From: Brachynemurus nebulosus
Taxonomy: Eukaryota > Arthropoda > Insecta > Neuroptera > Myrmeleontidae
Direction: 5' to 3'
Length of the DNA stretch: 64,000 nucleotides
NCBI GenBank assembly: GCA_035578155.1
Contig: JAPWDM010000003.1
Span: 22,470,916 to 22,534,915, forward strand
The translations under genes were made by a program, and so were the position numbers. Under the pieces are notes generated by a model that ran no database searches, was not told the origin of the DNA, and saw nothing but the letters and a program-made list of their open reading frames with translations. Shown here in pieces: positions 47,709 through 59,289 of the stretch. The first letter of the stretch is position 1. Each line of letters begins with the position of its first letter.

Positions 47709-48615
47709 TTAAGGGCGACCACTAGTGTGACATTTTGAAAAAATTGCAAAATTTTTTTTTCCATGTTTCGATAGTCTATACCTTTAAAAATAACATACTA
47801 AAATTTCAAGTGCATATCTCAAATAGGTTTTGAGTTACAGCCATCTGAAGAGCGGATTCTGATTTTCATTGTTAATTTTGAGGTATTGAGAAATGTATGA
47901 AGGTTGATAATTCGGGAGTTTCTGGACGTGGTTGCTAGTCATATGTTGTGGAGCAGCTAGACCCTGGCACATTTAAGCGACTCATCTAGTTTTACTATGA
48001 CCGTTATAGTGAGTACATCGTAAATAATTTTACAATTAGTAAAAATTCTCAGTGATTAAAACTAAAAGATAAGGAAAAGAAAAACTATATTTTTCAAATT
48101 TGCTGCAGTTATAACTCGAAGACAAATAATCCGATCGATTTGATTCTTATTGCAGCTTCTTTTATATATGTTTCTCCGTGCCATGAACCTCCAGTTTTCC
48201 GATCGAATAAAAATGTAATTTTTGCAGGCCAAAAATCATCAAATTTTCGCGCAAATTTTGAATTTTTTTTTTTAAAAACTCCCCCATTTTGTTAAAATTC
48301 TAGTTTTTTTTCGATTGAGGTTCATGGCACCGGCAATACCTTCTAGTTTAATAGGCTTTTTAGTTTTTTTTTAATTTCAGGCCCTGTGAAGGTCGCTAGC
48401 ACTGCAGTAGTGGGGGGACTTTTTTTTGGAGCCTTGGCAAATCGCAAATAACTCACTGAATTTTCATTTTTTTGGTCCAAAAATTTTATCCTACATTTAT
48501 TATATATCAGCGAATATATCCTTAAAATATTAAAACATTCCATACAGTAGTTTTCTTTAAAAAAATACCCAAAAATCACCTTTTTTCAGGCAGTCACAGT
48601 AGTGGTCCCCCTTAA
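47709..48615. mobile_element. TTAA-flanked element, inverted copy 2
   Basis: TTAA at 47709-47712 and 48612-48615. The ends GGGCGACCACTAGTGTGA and GGGGGACCACTACTGTGA (complement) match copy 1 at 14691-15761 in the opposite orientation. Shared interior phrases include TATGTTGTGG, TTCATTGTTAA and TAGTTTAATAGGC. Non-coding. Confidence 0.8.
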
Positions 48616-49850
48616 TACTCAAAAAATATGTTCTTTTATTTTAAATAAATTTTATCTAATTTTTCGGAATCCGACTAGGGGTATATTTTAGAAAAAGTAG
48701 ATTATAATTTGATGAATTTGAATAAAATATAACCATTTGTATGTAATGATCGAGAGGTGAGCGAAAGTTTTAATGAATCCAAGATAGTTTTTTCTCAGGG
48801 CTCCCACCATGATATTTTTAATACAATATGATAGTATAATAGCCATTCTTTTGTTACGGACATGACATTTACACGTCTTCTCATAAGAAAAAAAAAATAC
48901 AAGTTATATTAATTTTCAATACTAAGCAGATAGACAAAATGTGTACACAATATTTGTACTGAATATAAAATACATAACATTATTAGTTTTAATGATAGAG
49001 CTTGGTGTTACGGATGTGATGTGTAAAGCACTTGGATACTGACATACTGTTACAATTATTTAAAAATCTGTGAACTGTTTGAGAAATATGTAATGTAAAA
49101 TTTTCTCTGATAATCTTAAGAAAAATGTCTACTGGGAAACATTAATATCTATACTGAAAACATTGCAAGATTTTATTTAAATAGTGAAAAAACGTTACGG
49201 ACATGACTGGGGGGGGGGGGTACAGACGTAACAATAAAGTTAACAGTTTCATTAGAAACCATTTATTTTACACAATACACACTTTTATTTATTTATAAAA
49301 TTCACAATATTCTTTCTTTGCTATGTATTGGTAGCTAAAGTTAAGTTATTGCTACTTCAACACTTTGTGGAAAGTGGTAAGTCACTCAATCTCCAACCAT
49401 TTTTATTTCAGGATGCTCCAAAATTCTCAAAATGTCATTCAAACCTACTAGTTTATCACTTTTTTCACTCATTCTAATTTTATTTAAATTAGGTACTTTT
49501 TAAATTAGGCACTTTTTAAATTTAAATAATTTTAATACTTTAAATTAAGTATTTTTTAAATTAGGTATTTTGATGGCTTTATTAAGGGTTATATTAGGAA
49601 ATTCAAAAATTGGTTTTTTTTACTGCCAGGTGTATGTTTGAAAAGAATGGTTGATAACCAAAAGTTACTTATTAGATTTATAGAGTATTTTATTTTCAAT
49701 GTATTTGCAGGTGAATTATATTAAGTAATTAAGTTAGCGAAAACTACACTCTCAAAACGATTTTAAAACATTTACATCCATACAGTCTCTAAACGATATT
49801 AAAGACAGTACAAAAATTCGAACTCGTATATTTTTGTGTAGAATTAACGT
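48616..49850. other. AT-rich stretch with recurrent GTTACGGACATGAC
   Basis: The motif TTACGGACATGAC occurs near 48855 and 49194, with a variant near 49009. The last is followed by a G run of about 11 bases. No element ends or gene. Confidence 0.4.
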
Positions 49851-50703
49851 AATAGTATTTTACAATATAAGTTCGGTAAGTTGCTTTTACTGATCGAGAA
49901 AATGTTGCGAAAACGAGACCCGCTGGGTCGAGTTTTTGCAATTTTCGAGATCAGTAAATGCACTTAACGCATCGTGTATTGTATAATATTTTTTGCACGA
50001 TCGGTTTAAAATAATTAAAGAATGTTGAATAAAAAATAAAATTCGGATAATATAGGTGAAATTTATATTTCTATGTTATGACATAGAATGCCATGAATAA
50101 ATATTATAAATCTTCATAACAACTAATACGAATCTTTGTAGTGACAATTGACAACTATATTTGTAAATAAAAAATTAAGTGTCAATATTTCCACCGGCGT
50201 GAATATTTTTTTTGAATTTTCTATTAAAAAAATTGAGGAAAATAGTTTATTAAACTATAATATTAGTGAGAATAATGAAATTGATGAAGCATTTTATTTT
50301 TGGCTGCAAATTTATTCTCGTAAAATGAAAAGAAGATTATGAAAACTACAGAAAATTTTAATGATTGAACGACCTTTTAAAATGTCAATAAAATAAGAAG
50401 ATTAATGTCAACAATAATAATAATAATGTGCAAACTAGTGAAAATTTTCATATTAATCGATTTATTTTCCTAAATGTTCAAATTGTACTTTTAATTTCAA
50501 TATAACTAAATAAATACAATCATTTTTGAGCTAGTTTCACTTACCACACTCCTATTCACTTACCACGCATCTATTTTACTTACCGCACTGTTATTTTTTG
50601 GTTTCCATGGATATAAACAAACGTTCGGGAAACGTAACTTACCAGCATTGTCAACAGCATCGGTAAATGCATGAAAATACACGATCGTGCAAAAAAATTA
50701 TTA
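49851..50703 (+). repeat. 850-bp repeat, copy A
   Basis: Starts AATAGTATTTTACAATATAA and ends ATACACGATCGTGCAAAAAA. The left end contains an imperfect palindrome (TACTGATCGAGAAAA ... TTTTCGAGATCAGTA) around a core GAGACCCGCTGGGTCGAG. The right end carries several CACTTACC motifs. It matches copies B and C at 51.9-53.6 kb. The 64-codon frame at 50148-50342 is partly preserved in C (EIDEAFYFWLQIYSRKMK) but with indels upstream, so coding function is doubtful. Confidence 0.82.
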
Positions 50704-50719
50704 CAATAATTTACAAATT

Positions 50720-50850
50720 GATAGGCTCTATTTTGACAACTAATTCACTTTATATAGAATAATTGTTGATGTGGTACAGCGTTGCGTCGTAGTTAGTCAG
50801 GTTTTACTTGACGTCCTACAGTGTCAGTGACCGTCAACTGGTTATTACAG
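50720..50850. repeat. Dispersed repeat shared with 10.2 kb
   Basis: GTAGTTAGTCAGGTTTTACT followed by TGACGTCCTACAGTGTCA matches 10260-10330 in the same orientation. It directly abuts the right end of copy A. Confidence 0.6.
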
Positions 50851-51729
50851 AAGTCATGGTCAAAATTTGGATACTAACTCCTGTCTTTCAATAGACTAAT
50901 TTTTTTCAAAATCAAGAACCACCTATTGGGTGCTGTAAGATTTCTAAAACTATGATCAAATAGGCTGTCTCATTCTATTTAAGTTTTATCGCATTTTAGA
51001 GATAGTTATATTTGTAATATAAATTCGATTGCAATGTTCTATATTTGGTGATCTTCACTGAGACTGTGTTTGATAACTCAACCTGTTTAGTATAAATAGT
51101 TCTACGACAAAAAGTCTAACTTGGCAACTGAGATAAAATTATAGACCAAGAGCCAGTTCATTTAAAAGGTTTTTTACTGTTTAACATTTTCAAAGAAAGT
51201 AATATCTTCATACCTGATAATGGTACGGACAACTCCGGGCCTAAGTCACTACTCGATGTTTCGAAGTTACATAAAAAAGTAATAAAACTTAAAATAGGTG
51301 TTTTTATTTTAGCAATCCCGTTATCCAAGTTATTTGTAACATTAATGAATTAAAATATTAATTACATTACATTGGTAGTACTTACATTTGTACCCTATGT
51401 AAGTATACCACATGATAGACAACCAAAGGAAGTTCTGTATATCTCTCTCTCTCAAACTGACGCTTCTGCGTATTGCTCTCTATTATTTTCTCTACCTTAC
51501 TTATTTATACAATGATTGCTGATTTATCTAACTAATCAATGATTTATGCAACAAGTTCAAAATGAAGAATTTTATGAAGGAACCGCGTTTGTAAGCGAAC
51601 AAGCTTACGAACAAAACCACCAAAAAAGGCGAGTATATATAAAATCAAATTATGTATAAGTTAACCACAAAACTTTATGTTTTGTATGCAATGGTGTAAT
51701 AAAAATTTCGGAAAACTTTTAACTTTTTA
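50851..51729. other. AT-rich stretch, nothing recognised
   Basis: No gene or repeat end was found. Confidence 0.45.
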
Positions 51730-51905
51730 AAATTCGTTTCCTTTTTGAAAAACCCGTCTTATGTAATTTTCTCCACTCTTTACGACGGTCTAAAAAAAAT
51801 TGGATCTCTTTTGACGAAAAATTTCGAAAAAACCAAGTTCTGGACATCGGACGTATTTAGCTGATGAACTCATCAAAGGGTTTATGAATTCCAATATTGT
51901 ATCCT
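51730..51905 (+). repeat. R1 repeat, left part of a split copy
   Basis: TTATGTAATTTTCTCC, then AAACCAAGTTCTGGACATCG, then GAACTCATC match R1 in order. The expected (TA)n and right half are not here but resume at 54130-54262. Confidence 0.65.
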
Positions 51906-51916
51906 TTCATGAAAAT

Positions 51917-52770
51917 AGATTTTTTGCACGACTGTGTATTTTCATGCATTTACCGATGCTTTTGACAATGCTGGTAAGTTACATTTCCCGAACGTTTGTT
52001 TATATCCATGGAAACCAAAAAATAACAGTGCGGTAAGTGAAATAGATGCGTGGTAAGTGAATAGGAGTGTGGTAAGTGAAATTAGCTCAAAAATGATTGG
52101 ATTTATTTATTTATATTGAAACTGAAAGTACAATTTGAACCATTAGGAAAATAAATTGATTAATATGAAAATTTTCAATAGTTTGCACATTATTATTATT
52201 ATTATTGTTGGCATTAATCGTCTTATTTTATTGACATTTCAGAAGGTCGTTCAATCATTAAAATTTTCTGTGGTTTTCATAATCTTCCTTTCATTTTACG
52301 AGAATAAATTTGCAGCCAAAAATAAAATGTTTCATCAATTTCATTATTCTCACTAATATTATAGTTTAACAAACTATCATATTTTCTTCAATTTTTTAAT
52401 AGAAAATTCAAAAAAAATATTCACGCCAGTAAAATATTGACACTTAATTTTTTATTTACAAATATAGTTGTCAATTGTCACTACAAAGATTCGTATTAGC
52501 TGTTATGAATATTTATAATATTTATTCATGGCATTCTATTACATAACCTAGAAATATAAATTTCACCTATATTATCCGAATTTTATTTTTTATTTAACAT
52601 ATTTTTATTCTTTAATTATTTTAAATCGATCGTGCAAAAAATATTATACAATACACGATGCGTTAAGTACATTTACTGATCTCGAAAATTGCAAAAACTC
52701 GACCCTGCGGGTCTCGTTTTCGCAACATTTTCTCGATCAGTAAAAACAACTTACCGAACTTATATTGTAA
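51917..52770 (-). repeat. 850-bp repeat, copy B (left arm of 1.7-kb palindrome)
   Basis: An inverted copy of A, running from TTTTTTGCACGACTGTG to ACTTATATTGTAA. It is joined head to head to copy C through the 7-base centre TAGTATT. The 66-codon frame 52156-52356 is also found in C (minus strand) and is a consequence of the repeat. Confidence 0.85.
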
Positions 52771-53628
52771 TAGTATTTTACAATATAAGTTCGTAAGTTG
52801 CTTTTACTGATCGAGAAAACGTTGCAAAAACGAGACCCGCAGGGTCGAGTTTTTGCAATTTTCGAGATCAGTAAAGGCACTTAACGCATCGTGTATTGTA
52901 TAATATTTTTTGCACGATCGATTTAAAATAATTAAAGAATAACAATATATTACATAAAAAATAAAATTCGGATAATATAGGTGAAATTTATAATTCTATG
53001 TTATCACATAGAATGCCATGAATAAATATTATAAATATGTATAACAACTATAATACGAATATTTGTAGTGACAATTGACAACTATATTTGTAAATAAAAA
53101 ATTAAGTGTCAATATTTAATTAATGTGAATATTTTTTTGAATTTTCAATTAAAAAAATTGAGGAAAATAGTTTGTTAAACTATAATATTAATGCAAATAA
53201 TGAAATTGATGAAGCATTTTATTTTTGGCTGCAAATTTATTCTCGTAAAATGAAAGAAGGATTATGAAAACCACAGAAAATTTTAATGATTGAACGACCT
53301 TTTGAAATATCAATAAAATATGAAGACTAATGCCAACAATAATAATAATAATGTGCAAACTAATGAAAATTTTCATATTAATCGATTTATTTTCCTAATT
53401 GTTCAAATTGTACTTTTAATTTCAATATAAATAAATAATTACAATCATTTTTGAGCTAATGTCACTTACCGCACTCCTATTCACTTACCACGCATCTATT
53501 TCACTTACCGCACTGTTATTTTTTGGTTTCCATGGATATAAACAAACGTTCGGGAAATGTAACTTACCAGCATTGTCAACAGCATCGGTAAATGCATGAA
53601 AATACACGATCGTGCAAAAAATACTATT
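52771..53628 (+). repeat. 850-bp repeat, copy C (right arm of 1.7-kb palindrome)
   Basis: Same orientation as A, starting TAGTATTTTACAATATAAG and ending CACGATCGTGCAAAAAATAC. Together B and C can fold into a hairpin of about 850 bp. Frames 53188-53376 and 53485-53811 on the minus strand fall in this repeat. Confidence 0.85.
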
Positions 53629-53984
53629 TTCTACTCCTACTATTAAAAGTAACATTTTGCGCACGGCTAACTGTATGTAAAAATTAACAATTGCCCACAC
53701 AATGCGGAAATAGCCGTGGGAAATTATTTCCCACGGCTTAATATAATAAAAAGGTAGGCTCTGTCTTTGATTTAACATATAATCTATATAATTAATACCA
53801 AAAATATACATATGTAAGTTGAGTATTTATTATTGTTTCCATATTTTCAAAGTATGCTTTTGCAAAAATTTGAACATCTTATCATTGACATTATAAATTT
53901 AAAAAATTTTTACTACTTATTTAAATTTTATTTTAATTACTTATGTTAAATTTTACGAGAAAAAATGTGCTCGTAGAAAAAGTA
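53629..53984. other. Stretch with a perfect 27-nt palindrome
   Basis: AGCCGTGGGAAAT-T-ATTTCCCACGGCT at 53712-53738 is a perfect palindrome with a one-base centre. The rest is AT-rich and unassigned. Confidence 0.6.
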
Positions 53985-54117
53985 TAGTGTAAAATACGTG
54001 GGAAAAGAGGCTTATTTCTCACTCATATAAATTGTTGCACTCGCCTTGAGGGCTCGCGCAACAAACTCATATTCGTGAGAAATAAGCCTCTTTTCCCACT
54101 TATTGTACAATATACTA
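53985..54117. repeat. Fold-back repeat with CpG-rich core, 133 bp
   Basis: GTGGGAAAAGAGGCTTATTT followed by CTCAC pairs with GTGAGAAATAAGCCTCTTTT followed by CCCAC. The core CACTCGCCTTGAGGGCTCGC is CpG-rich. Both outer ends read like AGTATANT...TACA. This is the clearest member of the fold-back class in the window. Confidence 0.85.
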
Positions 54118-54129
54118 TTTTCATTGGGG

Positions 54130-54262
54130 AGTTGTCATTTTGATTTCAATAAAAACTATTTTCCAGTTGTATAGGTACCTCAAAATAAATTTTTGTTACA
54201 GTCCCGACGAGCTCAAGTCTCACTATGACAATGGCTGTAATAGCTGACTTTTCTGAACTGAC
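54130..54262 (+). repeat. R1 repeat, right part of the split copy
   Basis: GGTACCTCAAAATAAATTTT, TACAGTCCCG, GCTCAAGTCTC and CTGTAATAGCTGA follow the R1 right half in order. Together with 51730-51905 it shows that the 2.2 kb in between was inserted into, or replaced, the microsatellite. Confidence 0.7.
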
Positions 54263-55468
54263 CTAATAATGAAAAATTAAATTCACTTATCAATAGGTTC
54301 AGCCCAACAAATACGACTGTTAGCCATTTTTATTACTTAAGTATAAATTTAAAATACAGCATGCTAAAGTTTCCAGCGGTAGACATTCTTTAATTCACCT
54401 TCGAAACGTTAAGCAGTGATTCAGTTGCAAAATTGTCCAAACAAGTCGACCACATCACATTATCAGGTATGAAAATGTACGTATTAGCTATTCTAAGAAT
54501 CGCAATCAGTAGGAAAAATCAATTAAATAAAATGCGCGCTAGCTCTTTGTCTAATCACTTAATCATGTATTATTTATCCATATACAGACTTATGTGTCTC
54601 TTTACGTACTCTGATGACTGTCAATAATTGTCGCACCGCAAACAGGTGTAAATATACGCGACATACATTTTCAGCATACTGGTGGAATGTTGTTTAAATA
54701 TTTATACATATTAACAATGCATATTTATGCATGAGAAAAAAAGACTATTTTTAAATGACAAATTAATTAATCAAATATTTTTTTTCTGCTAATTAAGTAA
54801 ATGTATTTATTTTGGCCATAAAAATTTAAATATACTAGAATACACCTAGACCTGGTCACACACGACTGATTATAATTTCAATGGTGCACAGTCGGATTGC
54901 ATAACGGCTACCCGTATTAGAATCGCATGTATTCAACAGTCCCAATGTGTGATATAATATTATAACAAGTGGCTTGGGGCATACTAGGCTAGGTAGGCGC
55001 TAGTCTGGTCTGATAATCGATGTAATTATAGGTACAAAAGTTGCCACAAATATTTTTGTGATTGGATTACAATTGCGAGTCGTAATAAATATATAGATTT
55101 ATGCCTTGCGATAATATGTCGAGTGAATCTAAAATAAATAATTTACAGTTTCTTCAATTTTTCTTTTACAAAACTGAATTCGTAATTTCACAAAAAGCAT
55201 CTTACGCACATCTACGTAACTTAGCAAATATTTGTTGAAATCCTATTTTGTACTATCGAATTGAAAATAAAAGTAGTCTATACCGACACAAAGATTGCCG
55301 TGAAAATGTAAATTTCTTAATTTTGGAAATTTTATTACTAGCACATACTTTGCCGTGTAAAATATAAAAATTAAAATTGTTACTATATTGATTTAGTTTT
55401 CCTAGTAACTAAAATAATAAAAATAAAATTAATTGAATTCAAAACTTTATAAAAAATTAAAGGAAAAA
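54263..55468. other. AT-rich stretch, nothing recognised
   Basis: No gene or repeat end was found; the 64-codon frame 54433-54627 has no recognisable domain. Confidence 0.45.
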
Positions 55469-55771
55469 AAATGTTTTTTAAAAAAGAGCTTTTATTTAAT
55501 AATGGGCTACAAAAAATAAAATAACTTTTGAGTGAAGTTTGAAGCAATATGCAACATAATTTATAAAAGCTTGAGGCGTTATCGTTAATTATTCCTCTTT
55601 TGGATGTTCTATATATAGCTATTTTACTTTTCAGCAGTTACCAAACTTAATTAAACGCCTCAAGCTTTTATAAATTATGTTGCATATTGCTTCAAACTTC
55701 ACTGAAAAGTTATTTTATTTTTTGTAACCCATTTTTAAATAAAAGCTTTTTCTTAAAAAACATTGTTTTTT
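55469..55771. mobile_element. Fold-back element with about 110-bp arms
   Basis: The left arm 55469-55582 and right arm about 55658-55771 are inverted copies. Shared segments include AGTGAAGTTTGAAGCAATAT, GCAACATAATTTATAAAAGC and TTGAGGCGTT. The loop is about 75 bp. Non-coding, few mismatches between arms. Confidence 0.8.
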
Positions 55772-57046
55772 ACTTTAATTTATTTTCTACTTTTTAGTCT
55801 GATTAAAATTAATTTAAAGAAAATTAAAGAAGTAATTTTTTACCTATATTTTAATCGGTTAATTTACCCTAATCAAACATAACTATGGAAACAAAAAAAT
55901 ACAACGTAAAATCAATGGACAATATTTAACAATTCGAAATTTCAAAAAGTTGCACAGGACTAAAAATCAACAATTTTGGTTTGTGGCGACTTAAGACAAA
56001 ACTAATTATACAATATTGCATTGTCATCAAGGTTATACACGTATGCAAAATTTGAAACCTCTAGCTTAATTAGAACCTGCCTAAATTTTGATTCCAAAAT
56101 TTGATCTAAACCGACATACTAACATAGCAAGTTAAATAAAAGCTTTTAAAAAGTTGTATCTCAAATCAATATTTTGGCCTTAGTAACCGAGGAAGTCAAG
56201 GCGTGGCACTGTTATTTTACAGGAGGTTTCGTTAACGAGAAAAATCGGAACGAGAAGTCATCATAAGCCAAATATAGACCGACAGTTGACTAAATTTCCA
56301 CACTTTTTAACTAAAGATACGTTGCACAGAACGGAAGTTTTCATGTACATTTTACGTTTCAGAGCCTCTTGAACAATTCTGGTTTTGTGTCTGTCTGTCG
56401 ATTCGCCTGTTTGACCGTCTGTGTGTCGGAAAATTCCACCAGGTGTGTGTTCCACCAAATAATGAATAAAATGTCTGAAAAACAGTTAATAATAATAATA
56501 ATATGGATTAACTTCCGTTTTTTGGACGTGCAGTCCATAACCACCCACATCATTATATATTTTATTTTATTTATATAGATATTACAATAATTACATTATG
56601 TACTTTAATGTGACTGGAGACTACGGAATGTGATAGAATCCCAGCATTTGACGTCTTCTTAGAGAAACCTATATCCAACCACAAAATATCGACCACTAGA
56701 TTTGAATCCTCAACCTACCAGTCTAAAGTAAACAGTGCCTAAGAATATATTCAACATTTATATATTGAATCATGGTCACTGCTTGTCGTGTATCTAATAG
56801 TAGAATTATTACTTAACCACCTTGTTATCATTCTTGTCTATATTATTATTACTTCTGTGGTTTTTTGCCATAAATAAAAATATAGTTACATTATATTTGT
56901 ATTATGTACTTTTATTTATCATGTACATATATGTACAAATAAATGGAACCTGTCACGTGTATCAGAAACAATTGACATGCATTTCAAGTGAAAAAAAATA
57001 TATCACCTTTTTCTGTCATTTATGTCAGTTTGGGAAACTACTTCTT
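55772..57046. other. AT-rich stretch, nothing recognised
   Basis: A GTCTGTCTGTCG run near 56389 recalls the Helitron's internal phrase but has no matching ends. Overlapping short frames at 56261-56578 are unrecognised. Confidence 0.4.
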
Positions 57047-57885
57047 ATAGCATACAGGGCCGGATTTCTAAACAGAATAATACTAATTTCTATAATACAT
57101 GCTATTACAAATTTAATATAGATCCCTATTAATGTAGATGGATCATTAAATTCGTAACTATTTCGAAATTAGACACTGATCAATCTCACAGATAAATTAT
57201 TCCGGTCATTATGACATGTTTTGTAACTAAAATCCTCCCCATTATGTTCATAGATCGAAAGATGCTGAAATTATGGGGGATGGTGTAACAAACAGATTTG
57301 ACATATTTATTCCTGAATTTTAAATAGATTTGAGATATTTTTTTCGGAACCATAAAAATTAACAATTTTATGACATTAACTTTTAAATCAACACTGTTTT
57401 ATTTAAGTTTACGAGTATATAAAAAATAAAATTAACTAACTATAAAATGCTTGTATAAACCCGTGAAATACTGAACAAAAACTGAATTAGTAATAAGTAA
57501 AATTGAAGTGAAATTTTTATAAAATCAAATATGATCCAGCCCCTCATCAACTATCCTTAATAATTGCTCCACCACTTTTGGATTGGGGTGAATCATTTAG
57601 GGCACAACTCACGAATCCCTTGTACATTTTCTGGAAAATTTTATGGACACACAGATGGACAACCTGACAGAAGCAAAACCAAAGTTTTTCAGGAAACTTA
57701 AAAAGATAAAACGCGAGTAGAGACAAAAAATTTTGATTTGTGAAGAGATCAGTGATTAAAAGGCTTCCGCTACTTTGGTAGACTTTCAAGCAAAATAAAA
57801 TAAAAAAAAAAAACTTAGAACGTGAAGTCCCAAGACTTCACCGCCTAGGGGCCCCTACATGTATAAATCCGACCCTGACGACATA
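57047..57885. mobile_element. hAT-like element, 823 bp
   Basis: Element 57055-57877. The ends are CAGGGCCGGATTT and the complement of CAGGGTCGGATTTATAC. Flanks ATAGCATA and ACGACATA share 5 of 8 bases. The terminus is related to that of the MITE at 22192. The 80-codon minus-strand frame 57547-57789 has no hAT motif. Confidence 0.62.
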
Positions 57886-58470
57886 AGCTGCTTAAATTAT
57901 AATAGGAAATCAAATTATGGCATTCTTCAACCAGTGCACTTTTTCAGGAGAATAGAATTGAACAAATTCCTTTAGTCAATTTAATTCATTCTTTTTGGAT
58001 TTAGGTATTTTGATTGCGAAAAAAAAATCTTGCAATTTTATATCTTAATTTGAAAATTAAATCAATATATTTACAAAGCCTACTGTAACCTTAACTTAAA
58101 TTTGAAAGAAACTTGTTTTTGGATAACTTTGCCACTGGGCAATAACAGTTAAATTTTAATATATACATGCAATAGATTTTTTATGTAAACATTTCTGATT
58201 TCATATTTAATTACTATATACTGTCATGAAAAAAATCACAAGTTCACATAATTGCGGCAATTACATCAGGTGATCTATTAGATATTGTTCCAAAAATAAT
58301 CGAAATTTGCCTTAAGTAATCCGGAAATAGTATTTTTACGAGTATTTTTTTTTTTGTACGTAAAAGAAAGTTTTTGCAATTTCTAGATTAAAGTACTCAC
58401 ATGTCAAGTGTTAACATTTTTAAGCTCTAAGAAGTAAAACTTCTGTTTTTTCAAATAATTTAAATTGATA
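57886..58470. other. AT-rich stretch, nothing recognised
   Basis: No gene or repeat end was found. Confidence 0.45.
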
Positions 58471-58717
58471 GTAACGTAAAAGCCCCCATTATGGAACGTT
58501 ATCTAATACTGGAACAGTTTTGACATTTACATATTTATTTCTTTAATTAAGTACGGAAACATTAAATGCGAGGTGAATTTAAATTGAAAAACAATCATTC
58601 TATTAATAATAATTTTTGTTATGAAAACGTTTCTTTCAGAAATAACTTCATTAATATGTAAATGTCAAAACTGTTCCAGTATTAGATACCGTTCCATAAT
58701 GGGGGTTTTTACGTTAC
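58471..58717. mobile_element. MITE, 247 bp, solo copy of the family nested at 9.2 kb
   Basis: The ends GTAACGTAAAAGCCCCCATT and the complement of GTAACGTAAAAACCCCCATT extend into ATGGAACG. A further inverted CTGGAACAGTTTTGACATTT lies just inside. A possible flanking duplication is ATA. Non-coding. Confidence 0.8.
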
Positions 58718-59289
58718 ATATATTATTTACGGAGACTTAAAATATTTATTTTTATACCGTTGGATATAGTTTAAGAATCTATAGTTAAATAACTAATTTC
58801 TTTTTTAACCAAAAGTGTACAACTAATTAAAAAAAAATAAATAAATAAAATTTTCTTAAAAATATAATTTAATAAAAATGAATAGTACCTATCTATAGGT
58901 ATCTGTAACTATTATTGTAGAAAAATATATTTTTTGCAACTCCGGAACCAAAATATATGATTTAGTCTCTCATAATAGGGAACGAAGTGTCATTTTTAGT
59001 TCCAAGGGCCTAAAAATACTTTTATTCCCGCTTTTAAGCCAATCATTAAGCGGAATTTATACACCATCACCAATCAGCAAGGGGAATTTAACTTAAATTA
59101 AATAGTGTTGCTAGGTAATTTAAAATAATAAACGGCTTGAAACTAATTGTAGACAAAGACAAACATATTGTATTGTTCAGTTTGATTAACTTATGAAAAA
59201 GTATACTTGACGTAATATTATTGCATGACATTTAAAAGATTTTTCTTAATTTTTATAATTTTAAATTATCTGGAATTGCACAAAATTAT
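58718..59289. other. AT-rich stretch, nothing recognised
   Basis: No gene or repeat end was found. Confidence 0.45.

Noticed and set aside
50148..50342. Possible small gene in copy A of the 850-bp repeat
   Set aside because: Copies B and C carry indels upstream of the shared stretch, so the frame is not maintained.
53485..53811. 108-codon minus-strand frame
   Set aside because: Mostly within copy C of the 850-bp repeat and extending into unrelated flank; not a conserved gene.
56380..56450. Second Helitron suggested by GTCTGTCTGTCG
   Set aside because: No TC start, hairpin or CTRR end could be found around it.
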